Source: Syntrophomonadaceae bacterium
GTDB lineage: Bacteria; Bacillota; Syntrophomonadia; Syntrophomonadales; Syntrophomonadaceae
Direction: 5' to 3'
Assembly: GCA_028683995.1 (NCBI GenBank)
Contig: JAQUGU010000090.1
Location: forward strand, 1 to 6,835
Length of the DNA stretch: 6,835 nt
A model generated the notes under the pieces. That model was not told where the DNA came from and did no database searches. It was given only the letters and a program-made list of their open reading frames with translations. Shown here piece by piece: positions 1 through 5,560 of the stretch. The stretch's first letter is position 1; every line of letters begins with the position of its first letter. The translations under genes and the position numbers were made by a program.

Positions 1-1082
1 GCTACTGAGGGAGCATGGCAAACCCTTGCGCAATGATCCACATTGTTGGTGCCAAAATGTGCCCGGGTGAATCTCTGTACAAGGTAACTTTCTTCATTAG
101 TGCAGCGGGCCGAGCTTAAGGCCGCAAAGGAATCGGGGCCATTCTTGGCTTTATTCTCATTTAATTTCTGGGCAATCAGATCATAGGCTTCATCCCAGGT
201 GGCTTCTTCGAATTTGCCGTTACGCTTAATCAGCGGAGTTTTGAGGCGTTTTTCACTGTAAATATAATCCCAGCCAAAACGCCCTTTCACGCATAAGCTG
301 CGGCCATTTACCGGAGCCTCCGGATTGGAAAGCACCCCGATTACTTTTCCTTTGTTTACGGCCAGGTCAAAGTTGCATCCGGTACCACAGAAGGGACAGG
401 TGGTCTGCACCCGCTCGATTTCCCAGCGGCGGCCCTCCCCAGCCATGCTTTTCTCAGTTAAAGCACCAGTTGGACATACTGCCACACATTGACCACAAAA
501 AACACATTCAGAATCAATATAGTCAACATCGGCAGCAGTAGTTGCCTTGCGGTGGAAGCCACGGTTCAGGTAAGACAGATTGTCCTTCCCGGTCATTTCT
601 TCACAGGCTCTTACACAGGCACCACAGAGAATACATTTGTTCAAGTCCCTGATAATAAAGGGATTGCTCTCATCTACAGCGTAGGCATGCTTTTCTCCTA
701 CAAAAGGACTTTCTTTCACATCATATTTATAGCAATAATCCTGCAGCTTGCATGCTCCTGCCTTGTTACAGGTCATGCAGTCCAGAGGATGATTGGCAAT
801 CAGCAGTTCCAGGATGGTCTTGCGCGCCTCGGCAACCGCAGGCGATTCAGTATTCACTATCATTCCGGGCGTTACCGGAGTCACACACGATGCGGGTAAA
901 AGGCGGTTTCCTTCGATTTCTACCACGCACAAGCGGCATGCACCCAAAGGACTCAGGTCAGGATCATAACACAGACGAGGAATATCAATGCCCGCCTTTT
1001 CGGCAGCCTGGAGTACAGTACTCCCTGCTGGGGCTTCAACCTCCTTTCCGTTGATGATAAGTTTGATAACTTCCACTACCAT
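1..1082 (-). CDS. fdhA: Formate dehydrogenase alpha subunit, NuoG-like type, N-terminal part (cut by left edge)
   Basis: This is the catalytic chain of a cytoplasmic molybdenum- or tungsten-dependent formate dehydrogenase (formate to CO2 with electron transfer). I translated 360 codons on the minus strand with no stop; the C-terminal half lies beyond the left edge. Domains in order: a [2Fe-2S] ferredoxin fold with C38, C49, C52 and C66; a NuoG-type H-x3-C-x2-C-x5-C cluster (H98, C102, C105, C111); two [4Fe-4S] ferredoxin motifs (C150/153/156/160 and C193/196/199/203); then the molybdopterin oxidoreductase [4Fe-4S] motif C229, C232, C236, C264, with K266 following. The active-site motif CARVCHAPSV (351-360) aligns with the Sec140-His141 region of E. 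coli FdhF, so C355 (codon TGC) is the predicted metal ligand in place of selenocysteine. This layout fits NAD- or ferredoxin-linked enzymes working with NuoE/NuoF-like partners; any such partners are outside the window. ATG 1082 is the annotated start, but GTG 1076 has better ribosome-binding spacing. Confidence 0.95.
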   Translation of the reverse strand, partial: MVVEVIKLIINGKEVEAPAGSTVLQAAEKAGIDIPRLCYDPDLSPLGACRLCVVEIEGNRLLPASCVTPVTPGMIVNTESPAVAEARKTILELLIANHPLDCMTCNKAGACKLQDYCYKYDVKESPFVGEKHAYAVDESNPFIIRDLNKCILCGACVRACEEMTGKDNLSYLNRGFHRKATTAADVDYIDSECVFCGQCVAVCPTGALTEKSMAGEGRRWEIERVQTTCPFCGTGCNFDLAVNKGKVIGVLSNPEAPVNGRSLCVKGRFGWDYIYSEKRLKTPLIKRNGKFEEATWDEAYDLIAQKLNENKAKNGPDSFAALSSARCTNEESYLVQRFTRAHFGTNNVDHCARVCHAPSV

Positions 1083-1084
1083 CA

Positions 1085-1090
1085 CTCCTT
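1085..1090 (-). promoter_or_regulatory. Ribosome binding site of the formate dehydrogenase gene (decides start)
   Basis: On the minus strand AAGGAG lies at 1090-1085. It is only 2 nt from the ATG at 1082, which is too close for normal initiation, but 8 nt from the in-frame GTG at 1076 (codon 3). The GTG is therefore a good candidate for the real start, giving a protein two residues shorter (beginning at the third residue of the ATG version). The sequence alone does not settle which is used. Confidence 0.6.
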
Positions 1091-1107
1091 CCAATACTTA
1101 TATGCAC

Positions 1108-1134
1108 AAAAAAACCTCCTATCTGAATAGGAGG
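1108..1134 (-). terminator. Intrinsic terminator in the leader of the formate dehydrogenase gene
   Basis: Read on the minus strand, the 8-bp stem CCTCCTAT/ATAGGAGG with a 4-nt loop (TCAG) is followed directly by seven T (1114-1108). This is a textbook Rho-independent terminator, and the opposite strand has no T tract, so it works only leftwards. It ends 26 bp before the ATG at 1082. No complete minus-strand gene is visible upstream, so its likely role is to stop transcripts inside the leader of the downstream gene (attenuation) or to end a short leader RNA. The falling arm ends in AGGAGG, so the hairpin also hides a Shine-Dalgarno-like sequence. Confidence 0.7.
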
Positions 1135-1450
1135 ATGGTCTTCATTGCTTGCTGATAAATCTTAACAACAAATTGCATTCAAATGCACGCTCCTCCCCTG
1201 CCCAGAAACACCTTACAGTGTATCAATTGCCAAAACCTACCCGAATTCCTTTGTTCAACAACTCGGACAACGCAATTGTTTCTATAGGTCAGTAACTCCT
1301 TTCCAAGTAAGGGAGGCAAACCCGTTTCCAGATTTACCGTACCGGTTTAATGCCGGGTCGGCTAGATTCCCATGGCCGAAGCTTTAGGAGAAATAGCTTT
1401 GGAGCTAGCTTTTGAAAAAATATTCAGTTCCTGTGTTAAAGCTACACAAG
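1135..1450 (-). other. Candidate structured leader RNA upstream of the formate dehydrogenase gene
   Basis: No convincing gene occupies this stretch on either strand. Pairs that can form on the minus strand: TCGGC/GCCGA (1379-1375 with 1362-1358, 12-nt loop), ACCCG/CGGGT (1358-1354 with 1324-1320; it shares base 1358 with the first stem) and, nested inside it, ACCG/CGGT (1346-1343 with 1339-1336). GGAGGA at 1196-1191 can pair with TCCTCC at 1135-1130, the rising arm of the terminator, giving a possible anti-terminator. TGTGT-N7-ACACA (1432-1448) is an interrupted palindrome that could be an operator or part of the promoter region. I cannot assign the structure to a known riboswitch class. The molybdenum/tungsten cofactor class is an obvious hypothesis given the gene downstream, but no consensus was checked. 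An alternative is that this is simply unconstrained spacer with chance short stems. Confidence 0.3.
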
Positions 1451-1742
1451 TCTAAGGGCAACACAATATCTTGTTCTACAGTGGCTCTAAATAAAGGTGA
1501 GATTGCGTGAAAGGCCGTGTGAATGACCCGCCTTCAATGCAAACCGCTGTGGCATTGGAGATTGGACGAAATCAGTCGCTATACGGAGTCGGTGAAAAAG
1601 GCCTCAACAGGTTTAAATCTTCACTTTCGCCACTGTATACGAGAACACAACGAACCGTCGGTTCATTGAAATTACCTCACATGAAACGGCTCATAACTTG
1701 CTTAAACCCTTTACTTGATAGCACTTTCTCACCTCCCTCAAA
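1451..1742. other. Stretch with no identifiable gene
   Basis: An open frame exists here on the plus strand (about 1507-1752), but its translation is rich in Pro, Ser, Thr and Arg, has no recognisable motif, lacks a ribosome binding site and matches no family I know. I see no RNA gene, no transposase motif and no clear terminator. The stretch may be decayed sequence belonging to the remnant that follows. Confidence 0.4.
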
Positions 1743-2130
1743 GCCGACTTGATTGCAGTAAAATTTGACCAGGCTTCAGTCGTAAAAAAACAATAACACC
1801 TGAGCAAATAGTGCTGCAGGCTTCTGCCGAAGCAGGAACCTATAAATCATTAAATATCTACTTCGATGAAATGTTTTTTATTCCTCTATTTTATTTGATG
1901 TATTACCACATTTTATATTATGCAAGTTTGTATCGCCGCTATATCAACAAGATTTTTAAGCCTGGACGGGATATGTTGGATGACACAACCAGCTTCTGGC
2001 TTACTACACCATAAATAACCCGGAAGGGAAATTGGACATTGGAGAAAGCTCTAGATTGTATATTAAAGGAATAGTAAAAGAGTATATGATGAACTTATCT
2101 CAGGGATTAATCGATAACAGCGAAAGATAA
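1743..2130 (+). pseudogene. Decayed coding remnant, unknown product, at least two frameshifts
   Basis: Three consecutive open segments in different plus-strand frames read like pieces of one protein. The first (about 1743-1790, containing LIAVKFDQASVVKK) runs into a 7-A tract at 1784-1790. The next frame continues with TITPEQIVLQASAEAGTYKS and a strongly hydrophobic, Tyr-rich stretch (about 1865-1950) and ends at a TAA at 2011. The last frame (1984-2130) gives HNQLLAYYTINNPEGKLDIG, then a segment containing YIKGIVKEYMMNLSQ, ending at TAA 2128. Stitched together this would be about 129 residues. The TPEQI...AEAG piece faintly recalls the start of formate/nitrite channels, a TetR helix-turn-helix or IS3 OrfA, but none is convincing. 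No ribosome binding site or intact start was found. Function unknown; it could also be chance open frames. Confidence 0.3.
1993..2072 (+). repeat. Dispersed imperfect repeat, copy A (upstream of ndk)
   Basis: About 80 bp shared with 3109-3191 in the same orientation. CTTCTGGCTTACTACACC (18 bp, 1993-2010) is identical, then exactly 24 bp of weakly similar sequence, then GACATTGGAGAAAG (2035-2048; copy B also 14/14), a variable 10-bp gap and TATATTAAA (2059-2067). In one frame this copy is open and encodes LLAYYT-x8-DIGE followed by LYIKGIVKEY, so it is the less degraded of the two. The repeat lies inside the decayed coding remnant. Confidence 0.7.
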
Positions 2131-2402
2131 AAAAGCGGATGGCACTGGCATTCATACACGAACCCTGCACTTCCCTGGGACGGGCCAAAAATACCAACTG
2201 GATATTTAGAGAATGACCTATGCAAAGACCTATAATAAAAACATAGTCATACCGATTGATTAATTCTTAATACGGGTATAGAAAAGATAGAATTAAGGGG
2301 AGGATTAGACTGTGTACCAATTTACCTTTTATCAGTGAAATCCAGAACACGGATTAGACCGCAGCGAAAAATATATTAACAGATATACAGGAGGTAAATA
2401 AC
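2131..2402 (+). other. Upstream region of ndk
   Basis: No gene is visible in these 272 bp. A perfect TATAAT occurs at 2231-2236 but lacks a good -35 element. TTGATT (2256-2261) and TATAGA (2277-2282) form a second promoter-like pair with a short 15-bp spacer. Neither is strong enough to call. The region ends in the strong ribosome binding site AGGAGGT at 2389-2395, 7 nt before the ndk start. Confidence 0.35.
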
Positions 2403-2819
2403 ATGAACCGTACATTTGCCATGGTAAAACCTGATGGCGTAGAAAAAGGCCTGGTAGGTGAGATTATCAGCCGATTTGAAAAAAAAGGCCTTAAGATGGT
2501 AGCATTAAAAATAATGAAAATTACCCCGGAACTAGCTGAAAAACACTACAGCGAACATAAAGGAAAACCTTTCTTTGCTGACCTGGTTAACTTCATTACT
2601 TCAGGCCCAGTAGCGGCCATGGTTTTGGAAGGGGAAAATGTAATTCCGACCGTGCGCACAATGATGGGAGCAACCAATCCCCAGGATGCAGCACCGGGAA
2701 CCATCCGTGGTGATTTCGCCCTGACCATTGACGAAAACATAATTCATGGGTCAGATTCACCGGAAAGCGCTAGGCGCGAGATTGGCATTTTCTTTAAGGA
2801 AGAGGAGATGGTCATATAA
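2403..2819 (+). CDS. ndk: Nucleoside diphosphate kinase
   Basis: This cytoplasmic enzyme moves the gamma-phosphate of ATP to other nucleoside diphosphates through a phosphohistidine, keeping NTP and dNTP pools balanced. The 138-residue product has the usual length for a bacterial Ndk. It begins MNRTFAMVKPDGV, with the conserved Lys (K9) near the phosphates, carries the TMMGATNPQDAAPGTIRGD nucleotide-binding region (86-104), and has the signature NIIHGSDSPESA with the catalytic His at 115. The ATG at 2403 is well supported by AGGAGGT 7 nt upstream. It is a single-gene unit: more than 1.3 kb without an intact gene lies before it and a strong inverted repeat follows its stop codon. Nothing about the protein is odd. 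Confidence 0.98.
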   Translation: MNRTFAMVKPDGVEKGLVGEIISRFEKKGLKMVALKIMKITPELAEKHYSEHKGKPFFADLVNFITSGPVAAMVLEGENVIPTVRTMMGATNPQDAAPGTIRGDFALTIDENIIHGSDSPESARREIGIFFKEEEMVI

Positions 2820-2826
2820 CCAAAAC

Positions 2827-2904
2827 AGACCGAAAAATAAGTGTATTCAACTAAACGGGATATTCCATGTAATATCCCGTTTAGGGCATAATTTGGTTCG
2901 GTCT
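2827..2904 (+). terminator. Nested inverted repeat after ndk, probable terminator
   Basis: A perfect 14-bp stem (CTAAACGGGATATT at 2851-2864 with AATATCCCGTTTAG at 2871-2884) closes a 6-nt loop, 31 bp after the ndk stop. A second arm pair, AGACCGAA (2827-2834) and TTCGGTCT (2897-2904), encloses it. No real T tract follows the inner stem, only ATTT at 2891-2894, so termination may be weak or Rho-independent only in part. The structure may also protect the ndk mRNA 3' end, or be a small mobile palindromic element. Confidence 0.5.
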
Positions 2905-2966
2905 CTGAAAGCTATCAAAAGAGCGGGGAGCCTGGTAATGGCGCTCGAAAGTTTCCGGAGGTATAT

Positions 2967-2996
2967 GGAAAAATGTTTCACGTGAAACATTTTTCC
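2967..2996. other. parS: parS centromere site (ParB/Spo0J binding) within a 30-bp perfect palindrome
   Basis: The 16-bp core TGTTTCACGTGAAACA (2974-2989) is identical to the well-known bacterial parS consensus and is fully self-complementary. The symmetry continues outwards to 30 bp (GGAAAAA on the left, TTTTTCC on the right). In the known system ParB/Spo0J binds this site, spreads as a CTP-dependent clamp and loads SMC, which helps to separate replicated origins. Sites usually lie in the origin-proximal part of the chromosome, so this window is probably in that region. No parA or parB gene is in the window. The A/T arms could also form a hairpin in RNA, but the exact core match makes the parS reading far more likely. 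Confidence 0.88.
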
Positions 2997-3005
2997 CTCA
3001 CAGGC

Positions 3006-3040
3006 GGGACACGGGGACACGGGGATAGGTCCACTGTCCC
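3006..3040. repeat. REP-like GGGACACG tandem repeat with inverted TGTCCC end
   Basis: Three 8-bp units follow each other: GGGACACG (3006-3013), GGGACACG (3014-3021) and a degenerate GGGATAGG (3022-3029), then TCCACTGTCCC. TGTCCC (3035-3040) is the reverse complement of GGGACA at 3006-3011, so the element can fold into a hairpin. Similar GGGACA/TGTCCC elements are scattered in many bacterial genomes and are often tied to IS200-like (REP-associated) transposases. No transposase gene is present here. It lies 9 bp beyond the parS palindrome. Confidence 0.55.
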
Positions 3041-3108
3041 AATCAACTTACATATTAGAAAGTCAAAGGCAAAGTAGACTATGTGAAATTCACTTGCCTG
3101 AAAGCTAA

Positions 3109-3191
3109 CTTCTGGCTTACTACACCGGCTAAAAACCGTGAACAAAAATAGACATTGGAGAAAGAGGCTCCTTACGGTATATTAAAAGAAT
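3109..3191 (+). repeat. Dispersed imperfect repeat, copy B (upstream of tex)
   Basis: Second copy of the element at 1993-2072. The 18-bp block is at 3109-3126, the 14-bp block at 3151-3164 and TATATTAAA at 3178-3186, with the same 24-bp distance between the first two blocks and a 13-bp instead of 10-bp gap before the last. In the frame that is open in copy A this copy has several stops (after LLAYYTG and again within KP-TKIDIGE), so it is the more decayed copy. It ends about 55 bp before the tex start codon and overlaps the promoter-like sequence. Confidence 0.7.
3155..3183 (+). promoter_or_regulatory. Possible sigma-A type promoter for tex
   Basis: TTGGAG (3155-3160), a 17-bp spacer and TATATT (3178-3183) resemble a housekeeping promoter 63 bp before the tex start codon. 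The elements lie inside the repeated sequence; in copy A the same two hexamers are only 14 bp apart, which would not work. This is a match by eye with two or three mismatches to consensus, so it is tentative. Confidence 0.35.
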
Positions 3192-3245
3192 GTAATCGAA
3201 ATCCCCAAACAGCTTTTTATAGACCTAAAAGGAGTAGTAAATATT

Positions 3246-5378
3246 ATGGAACAAATATTTAACCGCATATTAGAAGAAACCCATATATCGCTCAGGCAAA
3301 TAAGAGCGGTAGTGCAGTTGCTGGATGACAAGAATACGGTACCCTTTATCGCCCGTTACCGCAAAGAGGCGACCGGAGGCCTGGACGAAAACGAAATCCG
3401 TTTAATCGAGGAAAGACTAAATTTTCACCGCAATCTGGAACAAAGGAAAGAAGAAGTAATCCGTTTGATTGAAGAGCAGGGTAAACTCACAGCGGAATTA
3501 GAAACCCGGATACGGCAGGCCGGCAAACTGGTGGAAATAGACGATATTTATCTGCCCTTTCGCCCTAAACGAAAAACCCGAGCGTCTACCGCTCGTGCCC
3601 GAGGACTGCAGCCTCTGGCCGACTTCCTGCTTGCTTGTCCGCGGCAGGGAAAACCGGAAGAGGAAGCCAGCCGTTACCTTTCGGATGAAGTAACCAGTAT
3701 CGAAGTTGCCCTGCAAGGCGCCATGGATATTGTAGCTGAACAGGTATCTGAAGATGCATCTGCCCGGGGGTGGATTCGGGAGTACAGTCGTAAAAATGGA
3801 ATTCTAGTGGTAGCGGCCAAAGATAAGAACGTGGAATCACCGTATCGTATGTATTATGAATACCAGGAGGCGGTGAGCAAAATACCTCCCCACCGAATAC
3901 TGGCCATAAACCGCGGTGAACGGGAAGAGATTCTAAAAGTATCGGTTTCTCTGGAGACTGACAAAATAATAGATTACTTGAGCCGGCGTTACGTAAAGCC
4001 AGGAGTTACTGCAGAATACCTTACTAAGGCAATTCAGGATAGCTATAGTCGGCTGATCAAGCCCTCTATCGAAAGGGATCTGCGTAATGAATTGAGCGAA
4101 AAGGCTGAAGAACAGGCCATAACGGTGTTTGCTAAAAACCTGCACAGCCTTTTGATGCAGCCACCGGTCAAGGGGCAAATTATTCTGGGTTTGGACCCAG
4201 CTTACCGTACCGGTTGCAAATGGACTATAGTTGATGACACCGGTAAAATGCTGGAGGTGGGAGTAGTTTACCCTACACCTCCCCAAAAGAAGGTTACTGA
4301 GGCTGAGGAGATTCTGAACCGGCAAATTAAAAAGTATGGTGTAACTGCCATTGCTATCGGTAATGGTACGGCCTCGCGGGAAACGGAGCAGTTTGTGGCA
4401 GAGATGATTAAGAATAAGCAGTTGCAGATTCCCTACACTATAGTCAGCGAAGCTGGAGCCAGTGTTTATTCGGCTTCTCCGCTGGCGGCCCAGGAATTTC
4501 CGCAGCTGGATGTAGCTCAGCGCAGCGCGGTCTCCATTGCCCGCCGTTTGCAGGACCCCCTGGCGGAACTGGTTAAGATTGAGCCCCGGGCAATTGGGGT
4601 AGGGCAATATCAGCACGACCTGCCGCCAAAAGAACTTGATCAAAATCTGACCACTGTTGTCGAGTCGGCGGTTAATCAGGTAGGAGTGGAACTTAACACT
4701 GCTTCTGCTTCCCTTTTGACCTATGTGTCCGGCCTTACTTCCACAGTGGCTAATAAAGTCGTGGAGTATCGTGATCAGAACGGCAAATTCAAAAACCGTA
4801 AGGAACTGCTCAAGGTCTCGAAGTTAGGTCCCAAAACCTTTCAGCAAGCAGCCGGATTCCTACGCATATACCAGGCGGACAACCCCCTGGATAGTACTGC
4901 CATTCACCCCGAATCCTACCAGCTGGCCTCAGGAATCCTTGGGATAGCCGGGGCGAGCCTGGAAGAAATCGGAACGCCTGCCCTGGCAACTAAACTGGGT
5001 GCACTGAAGCCCGCAACCCTGGCTCACAATCTGGAAGCAGGGGAGCCAACTGTAAAAGACGTAATTTCATGTCTCTTAAAACCGCACCGCGACCCGCGCG
5101 AAGACCTGCCTCCGGTAGTATTTCGTACCGATGTGCTGAGCATCGAGGATATTACCCCGGGTATGTCCCTCACCGGAACAGTTAGAAACGTGGTGGATTT
5201 TGGTGCTTTCGTCGATATAGGGATAAAAAACGACGGCCTTGTACATATATCCCAGATGGCAGACCGCTACATCCGCCATCCCATGGAAGTCGTAGCCGTA
5301 GGGGATGTGGTAACCGTACAGGTACTGTCAGTCGACCGGGAACGGGGTAAAGTATCCTTATCCATGAAGACCGGCTAA
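3246..5378 (+). CDS. tex: Tex, S1 RNA-binding transcription accessory protein
   Basis: This is a cytoplasmic nucleic-acid-binding protein of the Tex family, related to eukaryotic Spt6 and linked in several bacteria to transcription and stress or toxin expression; its exact role is not settled. The 710 residues are intact and slightly short for the family (E. coli Tex about 770). Domains: an N-terminal helical region with the family motif VPFIARYRKEATGGLDE (32-48) and YLPFRPKRKTRA (102-113); a YqgF/RNase H-like domain beginning at GLDPAYRTGCK (315-325) and including IGNGTASRETE (371-381); a helix-hairpin-helix region with VGVELNTAS (479-487) and the K-KLGPK-F segment near 523-532; and a C-terminal S1 domain (about 639-708, with GTVRNVVDFGAFVDIG). 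AAGGAG at 3229-3234 is 11 nt before the ATG, a little long. It stands alone: 426 bp of gene-free sequence precede it and 180 bp follow before the next gene. Confidence 0.97.
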   Translation: MEQIFNRILEETHISLRQIRAVVQLLDDKNTVPFIARYRKEATGGLDENEIRLIEERLNFHRNLEQRKEEVIRLIEEQGKLTAELETRIRQAGKLVEIDDIYLPFRPKRKTRASTARARGLQPLADFLLACPRQGKPEEEASRYLSDEVTSIEVALQGAMDIVAEQVSEDASARGWIREYSRKNGILVVAAKDKNVESPYRMYYEYQEAVSKIPPHRILAINRGEREEILKVSVSLETDKIIDYLSRRYVKPGVTAEYLTKAIQDSYSRLIKPSIERDLRNELSEKAEEQAITVFAKNLHSLLMQPPVKGQIILGLDPAYRTGCKWTIVDDTGKMLEVGVVYPTPPQKKVTEAEEILNRQIKKYGVTAIAIGNGTASRETEQFVAEMIKNKQLQIPYTIVSEAGASVYSASPLAAQEFPQLDVAQRSAVSIARRLQDPLAELVKIEPRAIGVGQYQHDLPPKELDQNLTTVVESAVNQVGVELNTASASLLTYVSGLTSTVANKVVEYRDQNGKFKNRKELLKVSKLGPKTFQQAAGFLRIYQADNPLDSTAIHPESYQLASGILGIAGASLEEIGTPALATKLGALKPATLAHNLEAGEPTVKDVISCLLKPHRDPREDLPPVVFRTDVLSIEDITPGMSLTGTVRNVVDFGAFVDIGIKNDGLVHISQMADRYIRHPMEVVAVGDVVTVQVLSVDRERGKVSLSMKTG

Positions 5379-5413
5379 ATCGGACCCAGGTGGCAAAATG
5401 TATTTATCTCTCC

Positions 5414-5560
5414 CTATCCTTCGGTCCGGGCTGATTGGCGCTTTTTGCTTCTTTCAATTTCCCAGTGCCAGTACTTGTTGGCTAAATCTATATAAGTCGC
5501 TTTATCGGGGAGTATATCCTGGCAAGTTAGGCAAAGCAGAGGAGAATAGGAGGCAGACAT
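5414..5560 (-). CDS. Possible small protein or gene remnant, 48 residues
   Basis: The minus strand between tex and the acetyltransferase gene has an open frame whose translation is protein-like: MSASYSPLLCLTCQDILPDK followed by a segment with YIDLANKYWHWEIERSKKRQ. It has a CxxC pair (half of a possible zinc site) and a charged, helix-forming C-terminus. The frame is also open upstream to 5647 inside the acetyltransferase gene. No ribosome binding site precedes the ATG at 5560, which overlaps the start codon of the gene on the other strand. It may be the 3' end of a gene disrupted when the acetyltransferase arrived, or chance. I do not recognise the family. Confidence 0.25.
   Translation of the reverse strand: MSASYSPLLCLTCQDILPDKATYIDLANKYWHWEIERSKKRQSARTEG

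Noticed and set aside
489..1054. Plus-strand open frames of 100-136 codons opposite the formate dehydrogenase gene
   Set aside because: They lie fully inside the minus-strand gene, whose Cys motifs are unmistakable, and their translations show no family features or ribosome sites.
1082..1107. Small overlapping frame starting at GTG 1107 after the AGGAGG in the terminator arm (23 codons)
   Set aside because: The spacing is good by chance (seven T), but the frame is out of phase with the gene and its Ser/Gly-rich translation gives no support for a leader peptide.
1108..1500. tRNA, including tRNA-Sec, in the region before formate dehydrogenase
   Set aside because: No cloverleaf with T-loop GTTCRA or acceptor pairing could be built on either strand.
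1507..1752. 81-codon frame considered as a group II intron or transposase fragment
   Set aside because: I looked for intron domain V/VI-like sequence, reverse transcriptase motifs and DDE motifs and saw none.
2746..2985. Plus-strand frame overlapping the end of ndk and running into parS
   Set aside because: It consists of the out-of-frame ndk tail, the inverted repeat and half of the parS palindrome; no ribosome site and no protein-like pattern.
3933..4643. A 236-codon minus-strand open frame inside tex
   Set aside because: It is antisense to the YqgF region of tex, which is conserved and intact; the translation has no recognisable domain.
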